Shown: positions 35,961-47,658 of the stretch, piece by piece
Numbering within the stretch: position 1 is the first letter of the stretch
Layout of the letters: every line of letters begins with the position of its first letter
Origin: Gnetum montanum
Lineage: Eukaryota; Streptophyta; Gnetopsida; Gnetales; Gnetaceae
DNA: 64,000 nucleotides
Assembly: GCA_015680685.1 (NCBI GenBank)
Contig: MNCI01017705.1
Location: 150,124-214,123, forward strand
Reading direction: 5' to 3'
Program-made: the position numbers and the translations under genes
The notes under the pieces: model-generated
The model's input: only the letters and a program-made list of their open reading frames with translations
What the model was told of the DNA's origin: nothing
The model's database searches: none

Positions 35961-36057
35961 GTTAGCTTATTATTAGGACACTTGATTTGGAAGCTCTAGG
36001 TCATAGGTTTGATTTTAGTGGGCAATGTTGAGTTATATAAAGTTCTTATTGGACTAT
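35961..36057 (+). repeat. SINE copy S4, truncated by an LTR
   Basis: Starts right after a single N with GTTAGCTTATTATTAGGACA (A box). It has a B box AGGTTTGATTTTAG (36006-36019) and the body GGGCAATGTTGAGTTATATA. At 36058 it meets the TGATGAGTGG end of an LTR. Confidence 0.6.
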
Positions 36058-36333
36058 TGATGAGTGGTGAGTATCTCCTATGCCCAACCATACGAATCAC
36101 AAGCATGTACACATGATCTGATCGAATTCCATGGATACTTGTAGAACATATAGTTAGGTGTTGGCCATACTTGCCACTTATTAACCACCAAATTTTACTT
36201 TTTTCAAATGGCATTCTATACCAATGATCCTCCCTATTTAAGTATTTTTACATATAAGTTATTTAATTAACAACTTTTCCTGATATTAGTTTTTTTATCC
36301 CTTGCTTTCTATCATGAAATGAAATGAACAATG
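36058..36333 (-). repeat. LTR fragment of the TGATGA family
   Basis: Begins TGATGAGTGGTGAGTATCTC with CCCAACCATACGAAT, the U5 end of the family in minus orientation, and decays after about 36240. It is cut at 36333 by the insertion of RE4. Confidence 0.6.
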
Positions 36334-37910
36334 TGTACTGACCTAAATCATCGATGTAAGGTTGGAAGGGAAACAAACACCGAGAGATCATTGGGCAGCC
36401 AGAGTTGACCCTGCCTTCGCCCGAGGGCAAGCTGGAAAAGTAAACGAAGGCAGAGTGCCTTGGATGGTCTGCATGCAAATCAACCAAGGACTTCCTCGAG
36501 CGTAAGCTACGACTAGCACTAGGGTTATCGTAAACGATGTCTTAAAACGTGTCAATGCGTGTAAAATGTAAACATGAGCCGTAAGACGTAAGAACGTAAG
36601 GCGTAAAAAACATAAACTATAAACTGAACGTAAATTGAATGTAAGCAGAAATGTAAATGGAACGTAAAACAGAAAATGGAAATGATATTTAGTTGGCAAA
36701 ACGGAAATGATGTATTGCTTAGAAAAGATGTGCACCGGTCAAAGCATAGCTGTGTGTAGATGGTAGGTCGAATGCCTAGCCCCGGGATGATGTAACGTGA
36801 TGATGCGATGATGTGATGTGATGAATGTGAGAAATTCTTAGATGCCAACAATCAGGTGTGTCGAGCGTCCAAGGATTGCAGGTTCTGTCCTCTCTCAGAA
36901 TTGCCAATCTTTACAATTTTTGCCTCCCCTCGTTTATGTGAATTGACAGGGTATTTATAGGGTTGGGTCGGGCTCGGGCACGAAATTCAAGAATGGAATC
37001 AATGGTTGGGAGATGAGAGGAAAGCAAATCTAATGACATGTGTCCAATGGATAGTTGTTCTCAGGTTGGATGTGTGTTGGCGAGAGTTGGATTTGTGTTG
37101 GATAGTTGTGCACGAGTTGGATGTGTGTTGGTGAGAGTTGCATTCTTGACCAGGTACATTGCATTTTACAATTCATGGGTTATTCAAGCCCATGAAAGTA
37201 CATTTAATTTAGACCATGGGGGCCTGACATGCCCACAAATGGGATTTACAATAAAATGTACAACAAGAGAAATTTGACTGCCCAGCGTGACCTGCAGTGT
37301 GACCTCAAAAACTTGCAATTTTAAGCTAAAATCTAGAATTTCTGAAGGTAGGGACCCATAGTTATCAATAGTGGACCCTAAGCACGACTTGCACCCTTGA
37401 AATCAAGTCATTTTGGCTCATTTTTGGGGCTCTAAAAGTTGGTGACGTTGATCCTTACGCTGTGCAGCGTCTGAAAAAGTAATCCCAACGTCACCAAGTC
37501 AAAATGGCACATTTGAGGCCCAAATCTTAATTTTCTAGAGGCTGGGAGCTGCTAGGGACCTTGGTGAAGGTCATGGGGGGTCCTTGTGCTCGATTTCGGC
37601 CTATTTTGACTCAATTTCAGGGCTCCAAAAGTTGGTGACGCTGATCCTTACGCTGTGCAGTGTCTGAAAAAGTAACCAAAGTGTACTTAGCCAAAACCAA
37701 ACATTTTGAACCCAAAAATTTTTATTTTGGATGCTAGAAGTTGGTGCAGTCGCTTGTGGGCCCTGAGGGGATCTTGCCTGTTGAATCATGGGCCATCGGG
37801 GGCTGTTTCAGAGGCCTCCAAGTTTGGTCATGTTGTACTCATGTTGGGCAGCAACATGACTTAGCTTGATTCTTGTCTAAAAGTGCTAGGCAAAAATTAG
37901 TGGTGTTTCA
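36334..37910 (-). repeat. RE4 3' LTR
   Basis: 1577 bases, TGTACTGACC to GGTGTTTCA in plus view. Homologous to 43762-45136 but carries an extra segment of about 190 bases. The block AAAAGTTGGTGACG(T/C)TGATCC occurs at 37435 and again at 37626, each followed by CTTACGCTGTGCAG. Confidence 0.92.
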
Positions 37911-37925
37911 TTGGCCCCTCTTTGT
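37911..37925 (-). other. RE4 polypurine tract
   Basis: The minus strand reads AAAGAGGGGCCAA directly before the LTR start TGAAACACC. Standard position and composition. Confidence 0.75.
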
Positions 37926-40060
37926 TGATGTCTGGAGGAATCTACCTGAGAGTCGTTGACAAAGAAGTGCAAAACACCATGAGCAACAAAGCATCAAACA
38001 TTAACCGTCAGCCCTTAGCTGGGTGTCATCGCACCATTTTCAAAAGTACATGGGATTGAGGGAATGTGGTTCAAGATGTAAGGGAATCAGTTTTAACCAG
38101 GGAAGCTAGGAGGTTAAGGGCTATGATTGTTGTTGGGATTTGTGGGAGAGGAATGCTCTCTTATGCACAAGTCATGTCATTGGTCCTTGTCAACAGCCGG
38201 GTTTTCAGTAGACTCGAAACCAAGACATAGGAGGTGTGTTCTTTGGAGAAACAGGACTCTTATAGAGTATTTTCCAGGCCCGTTGTAAACAACCAAAGCC
38301 ACGCAATGATGTGTAACATGGTCTCTTTGAGACATGAGTGTAACTTTCTTTTTCAAGACAACTGCCTTCTCGCCTGGGGCTTGTATGAGAATAGCCAATA
38401 GTCTTTTCTTTGTGATGTCAATGGGGTCTTGAAGACCTTTTCCGTGCATTTTGCTCTTTGACCTTTTGTGCTTTTTTTTGTGTGTTCTTTTCTTTTGTTT
38501 TTTTCTTTATTTTTTCTTTTCCTTTTCTTTCATTTTCTTTTATTTTTATTTTTTCTCTTTGCTCTTTTTGAAAGAGCTTGCTTTTTTTGCTGTGCTCGTG
38601 TTCGAGCTCTTGCATTTTATGTCATGCATTGTGTACTGTGTTTTGTGTTGCTACTACTTAGGGGGTTATAGTGTGCAACAATGTATTAATAATTTTTGAG
38701 GTGAGCAGAATGTATCAGGGGGGATGTAATCAAATAGGATAAGGAAGCATGATGGGGAATAGGGAATGTGTCAGGAGTCGGGAATGTACTTATGAACGAA
38801 TTGATTAACCCAGTTGCGTGCGTCAGGAAAAATGTGATACCTTCTCGTCATGATGAAGTGCATCTATGCACAAATGCCTCAAAAGTGTCATCCTGCAAAC
38901 ACAACTCCAAGAAGATAAGAAAACCACAAATGAAACAGTTAGCTAAACACTTTAAATAAGGAGATGGAGTCACCACGTGCAATTTTCAAAGTAGACAGAA
39001 TCATGAACAGCATCAGTTTCATTAGGCCCCATGAGATGAATCATGCAACAAGTCTTTGTGGAACATGAACAACTAATTGCAGTGACACATCTTTTCAAGT
39101 TTTTCCTGGTCGTCAATGATGTCACCAGTTTATAGTCTTAGCAGACTGTTGTGGATTAGTTTCACATCATAACCCCTTGGACGGTGCTAGTTTAGCATCG
39201 TGGCGGACCGTGCATTGCTAGTTTATAGTCATAGCAGACTGTGAAGAGGCAAACTTGTTTATAGTCTTAATGGACTCTATATGCTAGTTTCATGTCATGA
39301 TGAACGGATGTAGCAGTTTAGTGTCATACCGGACAGAACTCTGTGATATCAATTTTAAGTCATGATGCCATGACTATTATGTGGTATCAATTTTAAGTCA
39401 TGATGCTAGGACTATTCTGTGGTATCATTTTTAAGTCATGATGCTAGGACTATTCTGTGGTATCAGTTTTAAGTCATGATGCCAGGACTACTCTATGGTA
39501 TCAGTTTTAAGTCATGATGCCAGGACTATTCTGTGCCAGTTTATAGTCATAGCGGACTGATGCTTACCTTGCTTGTGTAAAGTGTGATGCTGCATGCATG
39601 GTCATGCTATGTATCTGCAAGATCCTATAAAAAAATCAACTAGAAAGAAAACAACGTCAAGTGATATCATGTTGTACATAGAGTTAGAATGTATGAATGA
39701 AAGAAAAGCAAAGCAAAAAGTGATAGTTTTAGGCCGTTCTGGGCCGTATGCTAGTTTAAGGCCTTTTCAGGCCATGTGTTTTTGTAGTTTTATGTTTTTC
39801 AAATGCACTATGTGAACTAAGTTGACGAATGTGTACACAAAGCAAAACGCATGATCTAAGTGAGCGAGCAAAATGTAAACACATAGGCTAGTGCAATGTA
39901 AATAAAAGTCAAAAAATGCATGTTAGAGGGGTAGGCAGAAGGTAGGCAAGCATCAAGCACATTTTCAGCCAAGGGAGAGTCTTGGTCATGTAGTTGCTTC
40001 CTAACTAGGCATGGATTAGGGAGCTTGCAAGGTTTAGGATCCTCTGGGGGGTTGTCGGCT
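37926..40060 (-). other. RE4 3' noncoding region
   Basis: No supported gene. Holds a pyrimidine-rich tract on the plus strand (38464-38575; its complement reads as a lysine-rich frame and is not a gene) and a tandem repeat block (39127-39560). The minus frame 38177-38449 (90 residues) has no family resemblance. Protease coding traces end near 40069. Confidence 0.6.
39127..39560. repeat. RE4 tandem repeat array, 38-base unit
   Basis: Five well-kept 38-base units at about 39345-39535 (core TTTTAAGTCATGATGC(C/T)AGGACT) are flanked by at least six degenerate relatives on the core AGTTTATAGTCATAGC(A/G)GACTG. The array lies where pol would be expected to end and the LTR leader to begin in a full element. 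Confidence 0.8.
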
Positions 40061-40068
40061 TCAACCTC

Positions 40069-40515
40069 TCATTCGGGTGTGTTAGCCTTAAGGGTTGCAT
40101 TGGTTGTCATAGGTGTATCATTAAGAAACTCTTCTTCCAAAACTTGCACCATGTCTATGTCGTGGATAGTCGAAGAGGAAACGTTATCACCATGGATGAT
40201 AACTTGACCACCTTCGTATGGAAGGTGGATTTCTTGGTGGATGGGAGAGGAGATGGCCCTTAGTTGAGCTAGCCAAGGCCTTGCTAGAATCATGTTGAAA
40301 CCTGGCATCTCCTCTATGACAGTGAAATCTGTGCTAGTGGGGAATTGCTCTCCCACTACAAAGGCTAAGTTGATTGTACCCTTGACTGTGACATGTGATC
40401 CATTGAAGGATTTTAGACATGTGATTCTAGTTGGCCTGATTTCATCTACCAGGCCTAGCTTGTTGATGACGGAGTATAGGACTACGTTCATTGTTGCACT
40501 ATCGTCAACATGCAC
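40069..40515 (-). pseudogene. RE4 aspartic protease-like domain
   Basis: 149-residue open frame beginning MHVDDSATMNVV, where DDS fits a variant of the D-S/T-G active site. It then has LKSFNGSHVTVKGTI and the flap/C-terminal region FTVIEEMPGFNMILARPWL, the usual I-L-G-R-P-W-L signature with Gly replaced by Ala. It follows gag on the minus strand and ends without RT. The altered active site suggests it is no longer functional. Confidence 0.75.
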
Positions 40516-41452
40516 TCTGTGGATGGTGCATTGCCCAACACGAATGCTAATGGATAGTGGAGTTGTAGTGACTTCCCCTCATTTGGGGTTGACTTTAACT
40601 GCATCATCACGAAAGGCTAAGGTTGTTGAACCCAATTCTTGTGGTGTGGGAGGCAACATTGTTGCACGGATGGATGCCTCATTTGCAATGTCCTCCATAA
40701 TAGGAATGGAGGCTAAGACCGGGGCCAATGCTTGGCAGTGAGCAGGTGAGGTCTTGACGAGGTCGTATAAGCTAAATGTTGTGTTCTTTTGCTTGAGCTT
40801 TTGCTTTACCTAGGTTAGTGCAGCTACGAAGTCCTTGTCATTAGTTGTTGTGTTGGCTTTGACTTCCTCCATGAAGCTTGAGAGACAGACCTCTCGGGAG
40901 GGGGACTTAGGCTTGGTTTGCTTGGGGGTAGGGGTCCCAATGTTTAGTTTTTTTTTTGCTAGTTGTGGCCTTTGCTTCAGCCATGGGAGTTGCAAGGTGC
41001 TTGTTTGTCCTCTTGCATTCCCATTTGGTGGGCCTACCCGGGTTGCTAGTGGGGTCAACCCTTGAAGGAGGAGGGATTGAGATGTTGCCCACTATTGGGC
41101 TTCAGGTAGGTCAGGGGCCATCTCGTTGTGCCACTCTTATGATGAAAGGTTGCTTAGCGGTTTTTGTTGCCACGTCATGCCAGTTTAACATCTTAGCGGA
41201 CGAACATTGTGGAGCCTTAACCACAAAGGGTGTTGTGGGTGCCTGGGGTGGCACCTTGATAAAAAAGGGAGGCCTCTTGTTTGTGGAGGCTGGGGGAATC
41301 CTTACCTTCCTGGGAGGCACACGGATCACAAAAGGTTTTTGCATAGGTTTGGGCTTGCCACCTATGCTAATTGAGTTTATGACATAGGAGGCATCGTCTA
41401 TGTTGGATTGACTTGCCGTGTCAATCATTAGTTGGCATTGTTCTATTATTCC
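40516..41452 (-). pseudogene. RE4 gag-protease linker
   Basis: Basic, proline-rich coding traces: 41111-41428 carries repeated PFVIRV/PFFIKV/PFVVKA units with the flanking KPM, RPP and TTP. Beyond this to 40516 the frame is lost to stops and shifts. Such linkers lie between the zinc-binding part of gag and protease in Tat elements. Confidence 0.5.
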
Positions 41453-43528
41453 CTATAGGTCATCTTGCAAGGCATGACAGTTGTCTGTACTATGACCAGC
41501 CATTTGATGGTAATGGAAATATTGGTCCAGTTTAAAGTGTTGTGGTATTGGGGGCTCATTTGGTACTGCTAAGGTGGGGTTCCTTAGTAGCTCGCAGTAC
41601 CTGTTAAGTTTTTGGTGGATAATCTTCGACATGTGTTTGTGTTGGATTTTCCTGTCTTTCAAGAGTTGCTCTAATAGTTGAGAGGGTTGCATTAGTAGTG
41701 GTGTGTACTTTGAGGGATCCTTGCACTGAAAGTTGGGCTTTAGAGTGGTCCCTGCTAATGTAGGTGAGTTGCCGCTAAAGTTGGTGGCTTTGTTAGCTGG
41801 GGCTTTAGGTTGCTTAACTATTGGGCTCCAGTTGGTTGCTTTTGTGATTGTGGCTACCGTTGCCTCAGTTGTGTTTTGTTTGCGAGCATGCTGATTTTTG
41901 TAGGCCACATAAGCTGGGTCATTGCTAGCTTGCCCTGCTCCCTCTATTTCTTTAATTTGTACAAATGCTTAACTCAAAGTACGGGGTTTTAGATAGTAAA
42001 GCTTTGGTTTAATGAAGTCATCTGTGGCTACCTTAAGGATGGTAAGCAGATACATTTCAGGAATAGGCTCGTGAAGTTCATTTAGGGCTGTACTCCATCT
42101 TTGGATAAATTTCTATGCTGGCTCTAAAGGCGCTTGTTTAATTTGAATCAAGTTAAGAACAAACATGGCTTCAAGTTTTAGATTGTATTTGAAATAGGTG
42201 ACAAACTGGTGCAAAAAATCCTCTAGAGAAGATATAGAGCTATGGGGTAAGGCTCGGTACCAGTCTAAGGCTCTTTCTGTTAAGGACATAGAAAACACAC
42301 ACAGAATTACATGGGGCCATGCCTGAAGCAAAAGACTTCCGGTTCGGAATGTCACTAGGTGGGCATTTGGGTCTCCCTCTCCATTGTACTTGGTCAACTA
42401 AGGTAGCGAGACTTCTTTTGGCAAGGTTAAGGGTGGAACTAAGGGGTTAATTGGGCCATCTTGATAAAAATCTAGTACCTTGACTTCCTCATTGTTCAAA
42501 TTTTTAAGGTGTTTTAATTCTTTTGCCAAGGAGTGCCTCATTTTTTGTGTGTTTGTCCATTCTTGGGCAATAGGTAAACTAGTGGATTGTAATTGATAAT
42601 GACTCGATGGTGGCATCATTTGTGGAAAAAAGGGTTGTTGGGTATTTGTTTGTTGCAATGGGATGGCATTTGGGACTGAGATCATGGGATGTGATGCACT
42701 GTAGTGAGTAGAAGGGTTTTGCTGAACAACTGGTGGGACCCACTGTCCAATCATCTGTTGTGAAGTAATCGTTGGTGCTTGTTGGATTTGCACTGGAGGT
42801 ATGTAATGGATGGATGTGGAGGCGAGTATGACCAATGGAATTCCAATCACTTGAGGTCGAAAAGTTATTCCTGCATTAGTCTGAGGATAAAACTATTGGG
42901 ATTGTGTTTGCAATGGTATGACGAAAGTAGATGCGTTAGTTTGAACATTGTACTTGAAGAAGACAGGAATAGGAATGGCTACTTCCCGTAATGAAGCCGG
43001 TGGTGGAAATGTTGTCTCTTCTATGAAAGGTTGGAACAATGGGTTTGTATGGGCATGGGGGCTAACGATATGGTATAAATCTTCATGTTCAGATTGGGCT
43101 GCAAAATCATCTTCCTTGTCTCTACCTTGAGGCTCTATTGGAGGTAACTGTAGGGCTTGACTTCTAGCCATGAGAAGTTGGGATATGAGTTTATGATGGT
43201 TTTTAGATAGCGGGATTATGTCAAATACTGAAGGGATAAACTCACGTCCTCCTTTGTGGATAAATTCATATTCTCATATTTCTTCCCTCTCTATACGGTC
43301 GATAGGGAGGTTGGCTTGGATTTTGACACAGATAAAGTTATACTGTTCAGGTGTAAGAGTCGCATGAGTAGGGCCTTTGCACTGTAGCCTGAGGGATTGG
43401 TGTGTAGGGCCTTGAGGGTTTATGTGTTCAATAACGGTTATGGATTCTGTAGCAGTCACAGGGTTTGAAGTTTTGGCCCCAAAGTCAGCGATTGGTAGTG
43501 TTACTGGGTTGATTTGGGAAGATTCCAT
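41453..43528 (-). pseudogene. RE4 gag remnant (Tat type)
   Basis: Probable start MESSQINPV at 43528. One frame is readable for most of its length with about five stops. Order: N-terminal region (43528-42893); glutamine/proline-rich segment (42850-42398, QQTNTQQPFFPQMM); capsid-like domain (42397-42113, YNGEGDPNAHLVTFRTG, LTERALDWYRALPHSSI, FLHQFVTYF); C-terminal part (41908-41453) with FKLDQYFHYHQMAGHSTDNC. There the usual first Cys of the zinc-binding motif is missing. The capsid signature identifies it as a gypsy gag unlike that of RE1-RE3. Confidence 0.8.
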
Positions 43529-43740
43529 GACAAATGTGAGCAAACTGGGCTAGATGAATGGAGTTGAATTGCAAGCAGCTGCAGCGTGACCGTGACACAA
43601 ACACAACGTGACCAAACTAATCAAAACAGACCAATAGGGGCAAGCTCAGCATGACCAACAAGGATAGAAGATTCATAGGGTAAGATGAAAAAGTTTTGAC
43701 AGGTAGCATGATCGACTTTTTAACAATGGCAAATTCAGGC

Positions 43741-43756
43741 CCTCCTTCTAGCGCCA
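43741..43756 (-). other. RE4 primer binding site
   Basis: The minus strand reads TGGCGCTAGAAGGAGG five bases inside the 5' LTR. TGG start and position fit a primer site. I cannot assign the tRNA with confidence; it is not the tRNA-Asp site used by the other elements. Confidence 0.65.
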
Positions 43757-43761
43757 AAAAC

Positions 43762-45136
43762 TATACTGACCTAAATTGTCGATGTAAGGCTGGAAGGGAA
43801 ATAGACACCGAGAGATCGTTGGGTAGCCACAGTTGACCCTGCCTTCGCCCGAGGGTAAGCTAGAAAAGTAAACGAAGGTAGAGTGCCTTGGATGGTCTGC
43901 ACGCAAATCAACCAAGGACTTCCCCGAGCGTAAGCTACGGCTAGCGTTGGGGTTATTGTAAACGATGTCTTAAAACATGTAAATGTGCATAAAATGTAAA
44001 CATGAGCCGTAAGACGTAAGAACGTAAGGCGTAAACAAAACGTAAACTATAAACTGAATGTAAGCAGAAATGTAAATAGAACATAAAATAGAAAATGGAA
44101 ATAATGTTTGGTTGGCAAAACAGAAATGATGTATTGCTTAGAAAAGATGTGCACCGGTCAAAGCGTAGCTGCGTGTAGATGGCAGGTCGAACGCCTAGCC
44201 CCGGGATGATGTAACGTGATGATGCGATGATGTGATGTGATGAATGTGAGAAATGTTTGGATGCCAACAGTTAGGTGTGCTGAGCGTCCAAGGATTGCAG
44301 GTTCTGTCCTCTCTCAGAATTGCCAATCTCTCCAATTTTTTCCTCCCCTCGTTTATGTGGATTGATAGGGTATTTATAGGGTTGGGCCAGGCTCGGGCAC
44401 GAAATTCAAGAATGGAATCAACGGTTGGGAGATGAGAGGAAAGCAAATCTAATGACATGTGTCTAATGGATAGTTGTTCTCGGGTTGGATGTGTGTTAAC
44501 GAGAGTTGGATTTGTGTTGGATAGTTGTGCACGAGTTGGATGTGTGTTGGCAAGAGTTGCATTCTTGACCAGGTACATTGCATTTTACAATTCGTGGGTT
44601 ATTCAAGCCCATGAAAGTATATTTAATTTAGACTGTGGGGGCCTAACATGCCCACAAATGGGATTTACAATGAAATGTACAACAAGAGAAATTTGACTAC
44701 CCAGCGTGACCTGCAATGTGACCTCAAAAACTTGCAATTTTAAGCTGAAATCTGGAATTTCTGAAGGCAGGGACCCATAGTTATCAATAGTGGACCTTGA
44801 GGATGACTTGCACCCTTGAAATCAAGTCATTTTGGCTTAGTTTTGAGGCTCTAAAAGTTGGTGACGCTGATCCTTACGCTGTGTAGCGTCTGAAAAAGTA
44901 ACCAAAGTGTACTTAGCAAAAACCAAACATTTTGAACCCAAAACTTTTGATTCTGGATGCTGGAAGTTGGTGCAGTCGCTTGTGGGCCCCGGGGGGACCT
45001 TGCCTGTTGAATCATGGGCCATCAGAGGCTGTTTTGGAGGCCTCTAAGTTTGGTCACATTGTACTCATGTTGGGTAGTAGCATGACTTAGCTTGATTCTT
45101 GTCTAAAAGTGCTAGGCTAAAATTAGTGGTGTTTCA
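43762..45136 (-). repeat. RE4 5' LTR
   Basis: 1375 bases, TATACTGACC (TG altered to TA) to GGTGTTTCA. It has one copy of the AAAAGTTGGTGACGCTGATC block present twice in the 3' LTR. The sequence is otherwise close to the other LTR, with scattered C/T and G/A changes. Confidence 0.92.
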
Positions 45137-45189
45137 CAATGTATTACCATTGTAATGAAATTCTCTCATTCCATCATCATTATGAAACA

Positions 45190-45417
45190 AAGTTGGAACT
45201 CAAGATGATTGTAATATAGGTATACCCTAAAATATGAAATTAATCCAATCTATCATCATTATGAAACAAAGTTGGAACCCAAGATAATTGTAATATACAT
45301 GCACCCCAAAATAAATAGTTTAATTAGAACTTTATAACATAGCATTGCTCACTAGAATCAAACCCATGACTTGGAGTTTTTAAATCAAGGGTCTTATCAC
45401 TAGGCCAACACTTCATT
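45190..45417 (-). repeat. SINE copy S5 with duplicated 3' end
   Basis: The minus strand starts AATGAAGTGTTGGCCTAGTG (A box), then GATAAGACCC. It has a B box GGGTTTGATTCTAG and a body with TATGTTATAAAGTTCTAATT. Its end, CTTGGGTTCCAACTTTGTTT, occurs twice because a 79-base segment is tandemly repeated (from 45173 and 45252). This copy gives the clearest tRNA-like head. Confidence 0.75.
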
Positions 45418-45420
45418 GTT

Positions 45421-46433
45421 GGAGATAAAGAGTATCCTTCACTTGAATTTTGGTCCAAAACTAAAAATTGTTACAACTTCTTAGCCATTACTATAAGTTA
45501 AAAGGAATTCCTACCATAGGTGCACTACATTTAAGTTTGTGTGGTTAAATAAAAAATAGTTAAAATTTTAACAACCATAAGGATACATACCATCAAATTT
45601 CACTCCTCACAAATTTGACATAACCCTTTCGCCCCTCACAAAAAAATATTTTTTAATTCCACAACCCATTTACTTTTCTAGGAAATTTTTTATAATGCAT
45701 TAATTTTGCTAGTAAGATTGTCATGAGCGAAAAGCCATAAATGGATCCACATCGTACATGACCATCTTAAGCAAATGGCCCCACTAGCAAGTAGAGTAGG
45801 ACCCAGAGACATATGTTTAAATGATATAAAATTATTTTATGTATTAACCAACTTTTGCGATAATACTTTTAAAGTTAAGTATTCAATTCCTTAATTTTTC
45901 AAATTTCATATCTATTATCAAATGTTAGAATTTTTTCACCTCACATATTCACTAAAGCACTATATATGGCCATATACATCATCCATATTCACATTTATTA
46001 TACATTAACTACTTATAGTTTGGCGTCATAAGCAATCAAATATCCCCGGACTCTACATGGAAGAAGGAACGGTTCATATATTTTTAAGACAATTATCCAC
46101 AAAACCATCCATGTTGATAGTTTCACACGTCACTTCCTCAAGTAAGTTTAGCGGTTCTGCATTTTCCAACAACCGTTCAACAAATGACAATAACGGCATC
46201 AAACCCCTTTTCGGAAAATCTTACCCTACTCAATGTTTTTCTTAATGCTTTACATGCACAAGCAATATTCTCTCTTTGGCTGTTTTGAACGGGGAGACAA
46301 AAGAGCTAAAAGCCAAAGAAACATTTTCTCTCGTGGCTGTTTTCCATGTGGGAGAAAAAGATAAATGCAGTCATTCTTAACTTGAGCAAGCGGTTATGGA
46401 GAATCTCTATTTCCATAATACCTAAGAACTCAT
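45421..46433. other. Intergenic DNA
   Basis: AT-rich, no supported gene. Short open frames have no family resemblance. From about 46260 the composition is more balanced, approaching the DUF247 locus. Confidence 0.45.
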
Positions 46434-46980
46434 CATTTGCACCTTGCTTCTTATTATTTTACCTGTAAATCGTAACGAACAGCCTATGCTTCCTCGAGGT
46501 GCCTGAGGCTAGTGACAAAGATTGTCACTTTTGATTGGGCAGACGCGATGCTTCAAATTATCAGTTGGTGTGAAGTACAGAACAAAGCCAGTGATCCACA
46601 ATGTTTGTCCGATTCTCTTGTCCCTCTGAACTCTGATAACGAGGAGGCATTGTCTTGTCCCCTCTCTCTGGACTCTGACCACGAAGCATTCTCCTCTTTC
46701 CAGAAGCACCTTCTCTTCCCGAATCATTTGCACCTTGCTTCTTATTATTTTACCTGTAAATCGTAATGGACAGCCTAAGCTTCCTCGAGGTGCATGGGGC
46801 TAGTGACAAAGATTGTTATTGTTACTTTTGACTGGACAGACGCGATGCTTCAAATTGTTGGTCTGAAATACAGAACAAAGTCGTGATCCACAATGTTTGT
46901 CCCATTCTCTTGTCCCCTCTCTCTGCACTCTGACCACCAAGCATTCTCTTCTTTCCAGAAGCACCTTCTCTCCCTGAATA
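46434..46980. repeat. 291-base tandem duplication
   Basis: Unit 1 (46434-46724) and unit 2 (46725-about 46980) share CATTTGCACCTTGCTTCTTA, CCTCGAGGTGC, GCTAGTGACAAAGATTGT, CAGACGCGATGCTTCAAATT, GATCCACAATGTTTGTCC and CCAGAAGCACCTTCTC. They differ by many small indels, so the duplication is not recent. It lies about 0.6-1.2 kb upstream of the DUF247 gene. No protein is recognised. Confidence 0.8.
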
Positions 46981-47658
46981 TTGGCTTTCCTGTCCATGCT
47001 TATAACAAGTACTGTGCAAATGTGCTAAAAGCTAATGCAATAAAAAGTTTAGTTAACTTTGGCTTATGCGGATCAGCCTAACCGCTTAACTGCTTTGGTT
47101 CCTGGTTTTCTGTTTTGCCTATTAATTAAGGAGTTAACGCCATAATTAACAAGGGCATGGAACGGCAAAACGACATGCCTTTTGTGCCTTCTTAGAACAA
47201 TAAAACTTATTATCCTGCAATGATTATGTAGGTAGAATGAATGGGTGAGGTGTGGAATATAAATACTGTAGTATTAAAGATGAAAGTGTTATTCCAGGAA
47301 CCTATTTTCCAACTAGTTATGCAGGGTGTGGAAATTCTTTCATTTTGTTCCCTGGACGGCTGGGATAACTTACAGCTTGGTAGAAAGGACTGGATTCTCC
47401 CTATTGATTACCCGCACTACAATATGGTATAAAAGTGATTGAAGTTTAAAATGGGTATTTGGAATGTAATGATGTGATGCGCCGGACGGCTTTGTTGTAA
47501 TTTCCGACAAACGGGAAACGCTGTGGGAAGAAAAGAATGTGCAATTAAAACATCGCAGAGTTCAGTGCGTGTGTTTAACACTCAACTGTCTTAAGTATAT
47601 ATAGACTAACATGGTTTTTGTTTATGTAAGAGGGGAAGATAGAGCAGCTAGTAGAACT
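46981..47658 (+). promoter_or_regulatory. Probable 5' flank of the DUF247 gene
   Basis: No gene supported. TATATATA at 47596-47603 in GTATATATAGAC is a plausible TATA box; a start near 47630 would place the coding start in the following gap. A second TATA-like GGAATATAAATACTG lies at about 47253. Assignment is tentative because the gap hides the 5' end of the gene. Confidence 0.3.

Larger units (their letters stand above)
36334..45136 (-). mobile_element. RE4: Tat-like Ty3/gypsy element with gag-protease only
   Basis: Complete insertion with target duplication CAATG (36329-36333 and 45137-45141). In element order: 5' LTR (45136-43762), primer site, gag, protease, about 2.1 kb noncoding with tandem repeats, polypurine tract, 3' LTR (37910-36334). 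RT, RNase H and integrase are entirely absent. Long LTRs and the gag type (GDPNAHL...WY..L) suggest the Tat lineage. It is unrelated in sequence to the TGATGA family. Confidence 0.9.

Noticed and set aside
38177-38449. Similarity of MHGKGLQDPI (minus) to MHGHAMYLQDPI at 39594 (plus)
   Set aside because: The match is a few residues long, on opposite strands, with no continuing similarity; treated as chance.
38418-38699. Lysine-rich frame on the minus strand and Phe-rich frames on the plus strand
   Set aside because: Translation of a pyrimidine-rich low-complexity tract; no conserved domain.
39345-39535. Possible CRISPR array (regular 38-base repeats)
   Set aside because: Units are contiguous without unique spacers and lie inside a plant retrotransposon, so this is an ordinary tandem repeat.
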